DNA of 64,000 nt from Cytophagaceae bacterium (GTDB lineage: Bacteria > Bacteroidota > Bacteroidia > Cytophagales > Spirosomataceae), in assembly GCA_027486845.1 (NCBI GenBank), contig JAIXOL010000042.1, positions 1-64,000 on the forward strand, in the 5' to 3' direction. Below, one piece after another: positions 26,680 through 35,678 of the stretch. The position numbers and the translations under genes are program-made. Position 1 is the stretch's first letter. Each line of letters opens with the position of its first letter. The notes under the pieces are model-generated. The model was not told where the DNA came from. It made no database searches and saw only the letters and a program-made list of their open reading frames with translations.

Positions 26680-27843
26680 CTATTTACAAACAACTTTACT
26701 CTTATCGCGTGAAATATTCTTAAAATTATGCTCGATGTCCATGTTAGCAAACGATTCATTTTTGTTGTTTTTGATACAAATCACGGGGTTTGGATTTTTA
26801 TCATCTACGATTCCATCCCATAAAATATGCGGTACATTTTTGCCAAAACGTAGCTTAAATTGATAAATTTGTCCGAATCTACCTTTATGAGTTGCTTTTA
26901 CTTTTTGACGCTCAAAATTATTGTCACGAATCGTAATCGCCTCCGAGTATGGATAATATTCTTTGTCTTTAATTTTATTTTCGGTTGTGAAATAACTAAT
27001 AACCCCCACACCCATTGATTTATTGTTAATTATCTGATTATCAAATATATCCACATGATTGGCAGCTAATATCAATACGCCTGTTCCATCTGGAACTTTA
27101 GCGACAATATTGCCTTTTGGGGCAAAGTTCGGGAAGTTATTATGATGTATATTGTTCTTATAAACCTTCGTGTTTCCTCCTTTTTTCAAAATCAAATCGG
27201 GTAAATCAAATACCAAAATACCGCCTGTATTTTCTGTAGATTCATTTTCATAGACTTCGGCATTGATTGAATTTTCAATCTCAATCCCCGCTACATTATG
27301 ATAGGCTCTTGATTTTCTGACGATTATATCTTTCGATTGCCCCACATATATGCCCGCATCTGATGCCCCGATAGCTTCACAACCCTCAATTAGCACTTTC
27401 TCGCATTGAACAGGGTAAAGTCCGTACGAACCATTTGAGGCTTTTGGTTCGCCAAGCCATTCGGTTTTTATATTGCGGAAAGTAATACCTGTTACGTTCA
27501 TTGTTTTCACAGCATCGCCTTTGCTATCTTGCACCGTTAAATCTTCAATGATAATGTTTTCGGCATTTGAAACCCTGATTCCTTCTGCCCCGTCGGTTTG
27601 TCCTCTGAAAGATAGAATCGTTTTGTCTTTACCTTTTCCTCTAATTGTAATGTTCTTTTTACCTTCGAGCGAAAGACTTGCCGTAAATGTAAATGAGCCT
27701 TCATCAAGCAGAATAGTAGAGCCATTTTCGGCCATGATGAATTGGGTTTGTATTTTTTTCTGAATGTCTTTTTGGGCAAAAATATAGCCCCCCGACCCCC
27801 AAAGGTGGAATAAAAAGACCATGGTTAAGCTTATTTTTTTCAT
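26680..27843 (-). CDS. Parallel beta-helix repeat secreted protein
   Basis: 387 residues from the ATG at 27843, chosen because it opens a signal peptide (MKKISLTMVFLFHLWGSGGY, then IFAQ). A longer reading frame begins upstream without a signal. The body is a right-handed beta-helix: repeated turns such as NIIIEDLTVQDSKGDAVKTM, KVLIEGCEAIGASDAGIYVG and IIVRKSRAYHNVAGIEIENS. The fold is shared with pectinases, but no GH28, PL1 or CE8 catalytic set is visible, so it is probably a binding or carbohydrate-modifying protein of unknown activity. It is coupled to the diheme cytochrome gene. Codons 13-20 coincide with a G/C-rich dispersed repeat (27785-27812), which gives the signal peptide an odd Gly/Trp-rich end. 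Confidence 0.8.
   Translation of the reverse strand: MKKISLTMVFLFHLWGSGGYIFAQKDIQKKIQTQFIMAENGSTILLDEGSFTFTASLSLEGKKNITIRGKGKDKTILSFRGQTDGAEGIRVSNAENIIIEDLTVQDSKGDAVKTMNVTGITFRNIKTEWLGEPKASNGSYGLYPVQCEKVLIEGCEAIGASDAGIYVGQSKDIIVRKSRAYHNVAGIEIENSINAEVYENESTENTGGILVFDLPDLILKKGGNTKVYKNNIHHNNFPNFAPKGNIVAKVPDGTGVLILAANHVDIFDNQIINNKSMGVGVISYFTTENKIKDKEYYPYSEAITIRDNNFERQKVKATHKGRFGQIYQFKLRFGKNVPHILWDGIVDDKNPNPVICIKNNKNESFANMDIEHNFKNISRDKSKVVCK
27785..27812. repeat. G/C-rich dispersed palindrome arm inside a signal-peptide coding region
   Basis: The plus strand reads TAGCCCCCCGACCCCCAAAG and then GTGGAATA. It matches the first arm of the element at 38991-39050 with only a few changes, and also the inverse of that element's second arm. 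Here it is read on the minus strand as HLWGSGGY within the beta-helix protein leader. Confidence 0.6.
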
Positions 27844-28041
27844 ATTACAAAGAGGTTGAAAAGTTTTGAAAATCAAAATAGCACTATTTTCTTGAAATAA
27901 GTATTTGATAAATGTCAAATTGCTATTTATTTACAATACAAAAACTTTATTAATATTTATTCATTAAACATACCTTTCATTCTCTTCATCCTCAAAAAAT
28001 ACAAAATTTCGCTTTTTTAACTATATTATGTTCAAATTCAT

Positions 28042-28049
28042 TATATTTG
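28042..28049 (+). promoter_or_regulatory. -7 promoter box upstream of ftsK
   Basis: TATATTTG matches TAnnTTTG. Transcription would begin about 28055-28060, after the first in-frame TTG (28047) and before the ATG at 28083, which supports the latter as start codon. Confidence 0.5.
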
Positions 28050-28082
28050 TCTTTAAAATACATTGCTTTCTTACTTATAACG

Positions 28083-30626
28083 ATGCCCGACAACAATAAT
28101 ACTTTTCGCAAAAAGCAACCTCCCAAAAGCCCAAATGTTCCCCGAAATACTTCGAGTAGCAAAAGTGGTGGCACTCAAACTTCGCTTAATTTTAATGTCA
28201 GTAAAGAAAGCTATCAACTAGCATTGGGCATTTTTTTAATGCTTTTTTCCTTAATTCTATTACTTTCGTTCGTTTCATATCTCTTTACAGGCGATGCCGA
28301 CCAAGATGTAGTACAACGTACATTTTGGACTTCTATCAAGCAAGGCGACAAAAAGGCAGCTAATCTTATTGGCTTGCTAGGAGCAAAACTCTCTCATTTT
28401 TTTATCTTTGAATGGTTTGGACTTGCGGCTTTTGGATGGATTCCTGTAACGACTTGGGCAGGATATTGGTTAGTAAGCAAAAAAGATTTACTACCATACA
28501 GTTTCAATCGTTTCACGTTTTCAAGTATTTTTTATATCATTTGGACAAGCATATTTTTAGGATATTTCATCACGGTTTTCGATGCTTCAGGCAGTACAAT
28601 TTGCGGCGGTCTGGGCTATTCTGTCAATCAATTTTTCCAACAGGCAATGGGCTGGGGAGGTATTTTTATTATTATCTTGCTTTTAGCCGGTTGGCTGATT
28701 TTCTTTCATGGTTATACCGAAATCGACGATTGGTTTTTTGCCAAATATTTCAAGCGTGACACTCATGAAGACTTAGCCACCGAACGCATCCGCAAAGCAA
28801 TACAAGTTGAAGAAGATGATTTTTTTGAAGAAGAAAAAGACAATTCTTTCAGACATACGCCAGTTACTGAGCCAATTGTACAGAAAGAAGAAGCAAAAAT
28901 TGATTTCTTAAAAATCAGCCGAGAAGATATTGACGTACCAAAACCTTTTGAAGAAAAAAACCTTTCGCTTGAAATTGATGAGAAACCAAAAAGTGCATTG
29001 CCAAATGAGCCATTCAAGGGTAATCCAACTCTTATTATCGAAACGAATCAAGAAGAAGTTGATACTTTTGAAGATGATTTAGATACCGATGATGTCAACG
29101 AAAAAGTACTGAAAGACTTTGGCTTGTTCGACCCAACACTTGATTTGGGCAATTATCAATATCCGCCAATTTCACTTTTAAGCGAGTACGGCAATACTGG
29201 CACGAAAGTAACTGAAGAAGAACTCGAAGCCAATAAAAATAATATCGTAGAAACGATGCGAAACTTCCAAATCGGAATTGCGAGCATCAAAGCTACGATT
29301 GGACCAACCGTTACGCTCTATGAAATCGTACCCGAGGCAGGTATTCGTATCTCAAAAATCAAGAATTTAGAAGATGATATTGCCTTAAATTTGGCGGCAT
29401 TGGGTATTCGTATTATTGCTCCAATGCCAGGAAAAGGCACGATTGGCATAGAAGTGCCGAACAAAAATCGTGAAATGGTGACGATGAAATCGGTCATTGC
29501 GAGCGATAAATTCCAAAAATCAAACTTTGATTTGCCGATTATTCTTGGAAAAACAATTTCAAACGAAATCTTTGTGACCGACTTAGCCAAAATGCCTCAC
29601 TTGCTTATGGCGGGTGCGACTGGGCAAGGAAAGTCAGTTGGCTTGAATGTTATTTTAGCTTCGTTACTATATAAAAAACACCCAGCCCAAATCAAATTTG
29701 TGCTAGTTGACCCTAAAAAAGTGGAACTTACGCTTTATAACAAAATCGAGCGACACTTCTTGGCGATGCTTCCAAATGCAGAAGAAGCCATAATTACCGA
29801 TACAAAAAAAGTTGTTTATACGCTCAACTCGCTATGTATCGAAATGGATAACCGCTACAATTTACTTAAAGATGCAGGTGTGCGAAACTTGAAAGAATAC
29901 AACGCAAAGTTTATTCAACGCAGACTAAACCCCGAAAAAGGACACCGTTATTTACCATACATTGTATTAGTAATTGACGAGTTAGCCGACTTAATGATGA
30001 CAGCAGGCAAAGAAGTAGAGCAACCAATTGCCCGTTTGGCTCAGTTGGCTCGTGCTATTGGTATTCACTTAATTGTTGCAACCCAACGCCCGTCGGTCAA
30101 TGTAATAACAGGTTTGATTAAGGCCAATTTCCCGGCTCGTTTGTCGTTTAAAGTTACTTCAAAAATCGACTCACGTACAATTTTGGATACTGGAGGCTCG
30201 GAGCAATTGGTAGGTAACGGTGACATGTTGCTTTCAATGGGTTCGGATATGATACGTTTACAATGTCCATTCGTAGATACGCCCGAAGTTGAAGACATTT
30301 GTGAGTTTATTGGTTCACAAAGAGCGTATGAGTCTGCCTATTTATTGCCAGAATTCTACGGTGATGAAGAAGGCGAAACAGCAGAGTTTGATGCTTCCGA
30401 GCTCGACTCAATGTTTGATGATGCCGCTCGATTATTGGTTTCTCATCAACAAGGAAGTACATCGCTCATTCAACGAAAAATGAAATTAGGCTATAACCGT
30501 GCAGGCCGTATCATCGACCAACTCGAAGGTGCAGGCATCGTTGGGCCATTTGAAGGCAGCAAAGCACGTGAAGTTTTGGTAAAAGACATCGAGCATTTGG
30601 AAGAAATATTGAGAAAATTGCGATAG
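28083..30626 (+). CDS. ftsK: FtsK/SpoIIIE-type DNA translocase
   Basis: 847 residues from the ATG at 28083. Four membrane segments at about 46-68, 105-130, 146-166 and 190-208 anchor it at the septum. An acidic linker (EEDDFFEEEKDN, DTFEDDLDTDDVNEK) follows, then the RecA-like motor with Walker A GATGQGKSVG at about 511-520, Walker B YIVLVIDELADLMMT, and the C-terminal gamma winged helix (LLVSHQQGSTSLIQRKMKLG) that reads KOPS-like DNA. It pumps DNA for chromosome dimer resolution during division. The length is normal for Bacteroidota FtsK. The next gene is a LolA-like carrier, an arrangement common in the phylum. Confidence 0.95.
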   Translation: MPDNNNTFRKKQPPKSPNVPRNTSSSKSGGTQTSLNFNVSKESYQLALGIFLMLFSLILLLSFVSYLFTGDADQDVVQRTFWTSIKQGDKKAANLIGLLGAKLSHFFIFEWFGLAAFGWIPVTTWAGYWLVSKKDLLPYSFNRFTFSSIFYIIWTSIFLGYFITVFDASGSTICGGLGYSVNQFFQQAMGWGGIFIIILLLAGWLIFFHGYTEIDDWFFAKYFKRDTHEDLATERIRKAIQVEEDDFFEEEKDNSFRHTPVTEPIVQKEEAKIDFLKISREDIDVPKPFEEKNLSLEIDEKPKSALPNEPFKGNPTLIIETNQEEVDTFEDDLDTDDVNEKVLKDFGLFDPTLDLGNYQYPPISLLSEYGNTGTKVTEEELEANKNNIVETMRNFQIGIASIKATIGPTVTLYEIVPEAGIRISKIKNLEDDIALNLAALGIRIIAPMPGKGTIGIEVPNKNREMVTMKSVIASDKFQKSNFDLPIILGKTISNEIFVTDLAKMPHLLMAGATGQGKSVGLNVILASLLYKKHPAQIKFVLVDPKKVELTLYNKIERHFLAMLPNAEEAIITDTKKVVYTLNSLCIEMDNRYNLLKDAGVRNLKEYNAKFIQRRLNPEKGHRYLPYIVLVIDELADLMMTAGKEVEQPIARLAQLARAIGIHLIVATQRPSVNVITGLIKANFPARLSFKVTSKIDSRTILDTGGSEQLVGNGDMLLSMGSDMIRLQCPFVDTPEVEDICEFIGSQRAYESAYLLPEFYGDEEGETAEFDASELDSMFDDAARLLVSHQQGSTSLIQRKMKLGYNRAGRIIDQLEGAGIVGPFEGSKAREVLVKDIEHLEEILRKLR

Positions 30627-30817
30627 GAATGCGAATCAATTAAGATAATAAAGATTTTTGCAGAGACCGTCGCTCGCTAATTTTTGTATCAATCAATGCG
30701 GTAAAAACGTGTTTTGAGTGAACAAAAAAGTTTTTGTCAACTCAGACTGATTCAATAAGGATAAAAAAGACTGTAATTTTATCTAGATTTTCATATCATT
30801 CTAACGTCCAATTGAAT

Positions 30818-30825
30818 TAATTTTG
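30818..30825 (+). promoter_or_regulatory. -7 promoter box upstream of the LolA-like gene
   Basis: TAATTTTG matches TAnnTTTG and lies 82 bases before the start codon at 30908. The 281-base gap after ftsK otherwise shows no gene. Confidence 0.4.
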
Positions 30826-30907
30826 GGTATACATTGTTTTAGCAAGTATATAATACCTAAATCCATGTAAATAAAAACACATCTAAAGAAAATTAACTAT
30901 TATAAAG

Positions 30908-31555
30908 ATGAAAAAAATACTTATTTTAACTACGATTTTATTGGTTGTTAGTAGTTTGGTGATGGCTCAAAAAGACAAAAAAGCAACAGCTATTTTGGAC
31001 GAAATGAGCAAAAAATACCAAACAATGAAGTCGTTTAGTGCGGCGTTTACTTACGGAATTGAGGGAACAAACGCAAAATTGACCGAATCATATAAAGGTG
31101 ATGTAACAGTAAAAGGAGCAAAATTCCGCTTAAAAATGCTTGGCCAAGAGGTTTTTACAAACGGTAAAGAACTTTACAGCTACACCAAAGAAACAAACGA
31201 ATGTCAAGTTTCGGAGTTTAATCCTACCGAAATGGATGCACTTTCGCCAACAAAAATTTATAGTATTTACAAAAAAGGTTATAAATATGTTTTCTTGGAA
31301 GAAGTAAAAGAAGGCAGCCAATTGTACGAAGTAATCGAACTTTCTCCAGAAGATAAAGGAAGTAAAGTTGCGAAAGTACAAATCAAGGTTGATAAAAAAG
31401 ACAAATCAGTAAAATCTTGGAAAGTTTGGGATAAAAATGGCAAACGTACAGTTTTCCGTGTTGATAAGTTCATGCCAAACTCCCCTGCTGACGATAAAAT
31501 CTTTACGTTCGATAAAAACAAATACCCAGGTGTAGAAGTTGTTGATTTGCGATAA
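30908..31555 (+). CDS. LolA-like outer-membrane lipoprotein carrier
   Basis: 215 residues with a signal peptide (1-20, VMAQ). The fold signature is LolA-type: ILDEMSKKYQTMKSFSAAFT at the start, a KGDVTVKGAKFRLKMLGQEV strand pair, and the VFRVDKFMPNSPADDKIFTF ending. It would chaperone lipoproteins across the periplasm to the outer membrane, which matters here because SusD proteins and many enzymes are lipoproteins. It follows ftsK and has its own promoter box and a strong terminator. Confidence 0.85.
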   Translation: MKKILILTTILLVVSSLVMAQKDKKATAILDEMSKKYQTMKSFSAAFTYGIEGTNAKLTESYKGDVTVKGAKFRLKMLGQEVFTNGKELYSYTKETNECQVSEFNPTEMDALSPTKIYSIYKKGYKYVFLEEVKEGSQLYEVIELSPEDKGSKVAKVQIKVDKKDKSVKSWKVWDKNGKRTVFRVDKFMPNSPADDKIFTFDKNKYPGVEVVDLR

Positions 31556-31569
31556 TCTCATACCCAATA

Positions 31570-31608
31570 AGAGCCCTGTTTTAATCCAAAACAGGGCTCT
31601 TTTGTTTT
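31570..31608 (+). terminator. Intrinsic terminator of the LolA-like gene
   Basis: AGAGCCCTGTTT (31570-31581) pairs with AAACAGGGCTCT (31589-31600), followed by a T-rich stretch. A strong rho-independent terminator. Confidence 0.85.
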
Positions 31609-31647
31609 TCAAAATTTTCCAATCCTTGTAGATAAATATTTATATCT

Positions 31648-32226
31648 ATGCTTTTACTAACTCTCGCTTGGTTACTTTACGGAGCAATTCACAGCTTCAT
31701 GGCAAGCAATTTTTTTAAAAATTTTGCCGAAAAAATATTGGGCAAATACTTCCGTTTCTATCGTCTCATTTACAATATTTTGGCGTTTGCTTTGCTCATT
31801 CCTATTTTTTCGGTGCAATTTTCAATCTATAAAGAAGCTCTTTGGCAAGTATCTATTTATCAATCCATTATCGGAAAGTTTATTGCTATTTTTGGCGTCC
31901 TTCTGATCTCAAGAGCTTTACAAGGCTATGATTTGCGAGAATTTAGCGGTACTGATTTCAATAAAAGCCAAGAAAAAAACGAATTCAAAAGTGATGGATT
32001 ATTAAAATACATGCGTCACCCGATTTATTTTGGAATTTTGATTTTTGTTTGGGGAATGTTTGTTACGGACGCCTCCACGAGAAGTCTGACCAGTGCCGTT
32101 GCAGTAACGATTTATTTGTTTGTGGGTATATATTTTGAAGAGAAAAAGCTAATTGAAGTTTTTGGAGAAAAATATAAAAAGTACCAACATGATGTACCAA
32201 TGTTGATACCTTTTCTAAAGTTTTGA
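31648..32226 (+). CDS. Isoprenylcysteine-methyltransferase-like / NnrU-like membrane protein
   Basis: 192 residues with about five hydrophobic segments. The C-terminal half has the family signature LLKYMRHPIYFGILIFVWGM (119-138) with the RHP motif at 123-125, and EEKKLIEVFGEKYKKYQ before the PMLIPF ending. This pattern is shared by the ICMT/PEMT methyltransferase superfamily, which methylates lipids or prenylated substrates using SAM, and by NnrU-related proteins. The substrate is not predictable. It stands alone between a terminator and a convergent gene. Confidence 0.75.
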   Translation: MLLLTLAWLLYGAIHSFMASNFFKNFAEKILGKYFRFYRLIYNILAFALLIPIFSVQFSIYKEALWQVSIYQSIIGKFIAIFGVLLISRALQGYDLREFSGTDFNKSQEKNEFKSDGLLKYMRHPIYFGILIFVWGMFVTDASTRSLTSAVAVTIYLFVGIYFEEKKLIEVFGEKYKKYQHDVPMLIPFLKF

Positions 32227-32245
32227 CTTTATTCTGAGAAACCGC

Positions 32246-32974
32246 TTAATTCTTCTCAAATTTTGGTGATTTACTGTCGAATTTAAAGTATTTTCCAACT
32301 ACTGATGCGGCATTTCCAAAACCGCAATCGTAAGCTTCATTTAAATAAATTATGGATGCCCCACCCTCAAAAAAAGATATTTTAAGTAAGCATTTACCAA
32401 ATTCATTATTTTCATAAATAGCTTCGTTTCTTACTAATTTTAACGTTTTTTTTTCAATGATTGCCTGACTATAACTCGGTGGGCCTTTTACGGCCTGAAT
32501 CTCCAAGATAATTTTATCTTTTGCTATCTGCTGCACATACATATTGCCTGTGCCACCATCTTTGCCAAAACTATATGCATACGATCCGTTTGCCGATTTT
32601 AATTCTGGCTTTTCAATTTCGTTCGAAGCCGTTTTTGTGACATTGAATTTCATTTCTTTTCCATTCGGACTCGACCAAATACCACTTATTTCATCACCCT
32701 TTTTTGTTCCAGAATACAAACCCGTGATTTCGGTTTTTTCACCAAATTCATGCAGCGAAAACTCATCGCCTTCGAGCGAACCGATAACCTTGATAGGTTG
32801 CCCGACTCTTTTATACAATAATGTTCCATAAACTAAATTTGCATCGAAGGTCAAAGTAAGGCTAATCGGAAACTTATTAATAAAGCCTTCGTAAGTCTTT
32901 TGAGAAAGCTTTGTTTGGGCGAAACTAAAACCTTCTATTAATAAAAATACGACCAATAAAAAGATTCTCTTCAT
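32246..32974 (-). CDS. Secreted protein of unknown function
   Basis: 242 residues with a clear signal peptide (MKRIFLLVVF to FSFAQ). The body alternates short strands (PISLTLTFDANLVYGTLLYK, FSLHEFGEKTEITGLYSG, ISGIWSSPNGKEMKFNV), suggesting a beta-sheet sandwich or lipocalin-like fold. A second half around KIILEIQAVKGPPSYSQAII repeats the pattern. Two cysteines (CLLKISFF and CGFGNAA) could form a disulfide. I do not recognise the family. It is transcribed alone, convergent with the methyltransferase-like gene, with 19 bases between the stops. Confidence 0.7.
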   Translation of the reverse strand: MKRIFLLVVFLLIEGFSFAQTKLSQKTYEGFINKFPISLTLTFDANLVYGTLLYKRVGQPIKVIGSLEGDEFSLHEFGEKTEITGLYSGTKKGDEISGIWSSPNGKEMKFNVTKTASNEIEKPELKSANGSYAYSFGKDGGTGNMYVQQIAKDKIILEIQAVKGPPSYSQAIIEKKTLKLVRNEAIYENNEFGKCLLKISFFEGGASIIYLNEAYDCGFGNAASVVGKYFKFDSKSPKFEKN

Positions 32975-33140
32975 GCTATTTCTTATAAATTTAGGAAAAT
33001 TGTTACATTTAACAACTGCAATGCGTTCTAAAAATTAGCAAAATCACAATATTCAATCAAATCATATCCAAAGATAAAGATTTTCGCTTTTCTTTGTAAA
33101 AAAATATTCTTCTATAACCAAACTTTAACACTAATACGGC

Positions 33141-33743
33141 ATGAAACTTAAATTAAGTCTCTCGTTATTCATTTTATTATTGCTTTCGGTGGCGACTTTC
33201 GCTCAGAAAAAACAAACTCTCTTTAATGGTAAAGACCTAACAGGTTGGAAAATTTATGGTACCGAAAAATGGTTCGTTGAAGATGGTCTTTTGGTATGCG
33301 AAAGCGGTCCCGACAAAGAATACGGCTATTTGGGAACTGAACAAAAATTTAAAAATTTTGAGCTTACATTGGAATTTAAGCAAGAAGCCAATGGCAATAG
33401 TGGTGTGTTTTTTCATTCATCAATCGAAGGCACAAAAATTGCAGGCTGGCAAGCCGAGGTTGCACCTCCTGGTAGCTCAACAGGTGGAATCTATGAGTCT
33501 TATGGACGTGGTTGGTTGATAAAACCTGAACCAGAAAAAGACAAAGCCTTGAAAATGGGAGATTGGAATAAAATGACAGTAAAAGTTGTAGGCAATGTTG
33601 TGACTACATATTTAAACGGAACGCAAATGATAACACTAGATGATGTAAAAATTGGTGAAAAAGATGGCTGTATTGCTCTACAAATCCATAGTGGTGGTGG
33701 AATCAAAGTAAAATGGCGTAAAATTAAAATCAAGCAATTATAA
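33141..33743 (+). CDS. DUF1080 (3-keto-disaccharide hydrolase-like) secreted protein
   Basis: 200 residues. After a signal peptide (1-21) the mature protein is one concanavalin-like jelly-roll domain. Family marks are TLFNGKDLTGWKIYGTEKWF, LLVCESG, NFELTLEFKQEANGNSGVFF, and the WQAEV ... GGIYESYGRGWL segment. DUF1080 proteins are widespread in Bacteroidota and Planctomycetota. Some act on 3-keto-glycosides and others appear to be carbohydrate-binding partners. A transporter gene follows within 100 bases in the same direction, so an imported sugar or related metabolite is plausible. Confidence 0.88.
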   Translation: MKLKLSLSLFILLLLSVATFAQKKQTLFNGKDLTGWKIYGTEKWFVEDGLLVCESGPDKEYGYLGTEQKFKNFELTLEFKQEANGNSGVFFHSSIEGTKIAGWQAEVAPPGSSTGGIYESYGRGWLIKPEPEKDKALKMGDWNKMTVKVVGNVVTTYLNGTQMITLDDVKIGEKDGCIALQIHSGGGIKVKWRKIKIKQL

Positions 33744-33841
33744 TTATTTGAGTACATAGTGTATCAGTGTTCCACCTTACAATAGCTGTAGACTATTTAA
33801 ACCGTGAACTACATATACAATCCTAAACCTAGAAACTATCT

Positions 33842-35101
33842 ATGAATCAAGAAAAAACTACTTTTCAGCATCTTTTTAGCTTGCCCGTAATTGTAGCAGC
33901 ATTAGGCTATTTTGTTGACATTTATGACCTCCAACTCTTCGGAATCGTGCGAGTTCAGAGCCTTGAAAGTCTTGGGCTTACGACCAAAGAAGAAATTTCA
34001 TCAATCGGCACAACTATCATTAATTTTCAGATGATTGGCTTACTTATTGGCGGAATTTTTTGGGGAGTTTTAGGAGATAAAAAAGGCCGACTTTCGGTAC
34101 TTTTCGGTTCAATTATTACTTATTCATTGGCAAATATTTGCTGTGGAATGATTCCACACATTGAGTTTATGGATAAAATAGAAGCCTACAAATGGCTACG
34201 TTTTATTGCAGGAATAGGCCTTGCTGGTGAATTGGGTGCAGGAATTACGCTCGTTTCTGAAATTTTGCCCAAACAATTACGTGCTATTGGAACATCGCTC
34301 GTGGCAGGCATTGGTCTGCTTGGTGCGGTAGTTGCCACTTTTACAGTAAAACTTTCAGGCGATTGGACAATTGCTTATTTTATAGGTGGAGGCTTGGGCG
34401 TAGCATTGTTGCTGCTTCGGGTTGGTGTAATTGAGTCAGGTATTTTTAAAGATGTAGTTGGCAAAAAACATATTGAAAGAGGTAATTTCTTGGCATTTTT
34501 TACAAATTGGGAGCGTTTTTTCACGTATATGAAGTGTATCGGAATCGGAATTCCGCTTTGGTTTTGTATCGGAATTTTGGTTTATTTAAGCAATGAATTT
34601 GGCGAAGCCTTAGGAATTACCGAAAAAATCGACCCAGGTTTATCAATCATGTGGGCGTACGTAGGTATTTCAGTAGGCGATTTTCTGAGTGGTTTTTTTA
34701 GTCATGCTCTGCGTTCTCGTAAAAAAGCTATTGGCTTTATGATGTCATTTGCTTTGATATGTATGCTTATTTTATTATTTTCGGGAATAATTAAAAGTGC
34801 ATCTTTGTTTTATACATTGTGCTGTCTATTAGGTTTTGGCAATGGATTTTGGGCAATGTTTGTAACTGTTGCTGCCGAGCAATTTGGTACAAATCTACGG
34901 GCAACAGCCGCCACAACTATTCCAAATATGGTACGAGGTTCGGTTGTTTTAATGACAATATCGTATAAGTTTTTCAAGCCTACACAAGGTATAATAATGG
35001 CTGGTGCAATTGTAGGTTTAATCTGCTTTGCGATTGGTTTTTATTCAACACTCACTATCAAAGAAACCCATAATAAAGATTTAGATTTCTTGGAGGAGTA
35101 A
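33842..35101 (+). CDS. Major facilitator superfamily transporter
   Basis: 419 residues with about 12 membrane helices. MFS signature A appears as GGIFWGVLGDKKGRLSVLFG between helices 2 and 3, and the WLRFIAGIGLAGELGAGITL segment is typical of helix 4-5 in the sugar- and aromatic-acid-transporting branches. It resembles metabolite:H+ symporters with the LRAIGTSLVAGIGLLGAVVA motif. The substrate cannot be assigned; the DUF1080 neighbour hints at a carbohydrate derivative. It ends with a strong bidirectional terminator. Confidence 0.85.
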   Translation: MNQEKTTFQHLFSLPVIVAALGYFVDIYDLQLFGIVRVQSLESLGLTTKEEISSIGTTIINFQMIGLLIGGIFWGVLGDKKGRLSVLFGSIITYSLANICCGMIPHIEFMDKIEAYKWLRFIAGIGLAGELGAGITLVSEILPKQLRAIGTSLVAGIGLLGAVVATFTVKLSGDWTIAYFIGGGLGVALLLLRVGVIESGIFKDVVGKKHIERGNFLAFFTNWERFFTYMKCIGIGIPLWFCIGILVYLSNEFGEALGITEKIDPGLSIMWAYVGISVGDFLSGFFSHALRSRKKAIGFMMSFALICMLILLFSGIIKSASLFYTLCCLLGFGNGFWAMFVTVAAEQFGTNLRATAATTIPNMVRGSVVLMTISYKFFKPTQGIIMAGAIVGLICFAIGFYSTLTIKETHNKDLDFLEE

Positions 35102-35122
35102 AACTGAAATAACTATATAACA

Positions 35123-35155
35123 AAAGAGCGATGGTCAATCATCGCTCTTTTTTTT
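35123..35155. terminator. Bidirectional terminator between the MFS and GroES-like genes
   Basis: AAAGAGCGATG (35123-35133) pairs with CATCGCTCTTT (35140-35150) around six bases, with T after and A before the stem, so it can stop transcription from both sides. Confidence 0.85.
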
Positions 35156-35530
35156 CTACAAATCTTCAAACCTCTCCAGCATTAAAATTGCCGCTTGCGG
35201 AAGAATCACATATTTTTCGCCTTCATATTGAACTTCAATGGCGTGGCGTTGCAGATAAATTGCCAAATCTCCTTCTTGAGCTTGAAGTGGCATATATTTT
35301 ACTTTTTCTTCCGTTTCTTTCCACGGTTCATCTTCTGTTTGGGTTGGCAAAGGATAACCTGGCCCTACTTTAATGATGTATCCGCTCTGAATTTCTTCTT
35401 TTTCGGTAACGGTTGGAGGTAAATACAACCCCGAATTTGTTTTGTCCGATGGATTTTTAGGCTTTACTAAAATCTTATCGCCTACTACAATTAATCTTTT
35501 CAATTTATTATCTGATGTTACGCCGAGCAT
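35156..35530 (-). CDS. Stand-alone GroES-family co-chaperone-like protein
   Basis: 124 residues. The chaperonin-10 core is visible: LIVVGDKILVKPKNPSDKTN then SGLYLPPTVTEKEEIQSGYI and IKVGPG at the start, and ATG-independent strand YEGEKYVILPQAAILMLERF at the end. An insert of about 25 residues (PLPTQTEDEPWKETEEKVKY) makes it longer than the usual 90-100 residues. No groEL follows, so it is not the housekeeping groES operon. It may serve a different chaperonin surface or have another role. Its tail is packed against the bidirectional terminator. Confidence 0.8.
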   Translation of the reverse strand: MLGVTSDNKLKRLIVVGDKILVKPKNPSDKTNSGLYLPPTVTEKEEIQSGYIIKVGPGYPLPTQTEDEPWKETEEKVKYMPLQAQEGDLAIYLQRHAIEVQYEGEKYVILPQAAILMLERFEDL

Positions 35531-35678
35531 AATCTAATGAGTGAATGAATGAATGCCGCAATGGACATTGAATGTCGAATAAATAACCTCAATACAAATC
35601 TATACCTTATAAATAAAGAACTTCACTTTAACGCATCTCAAATCTCTTTTCATTTGTCTAATATCTCTTGTCTAAAAT

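Noticed and set aside
26680-27843. Assignment of the beta-helix protein as a pectinase
   Set aside because: The fold fits, but the catalytic Asp/His/Lys sets of GH28, PL1 and CE8 are missing.
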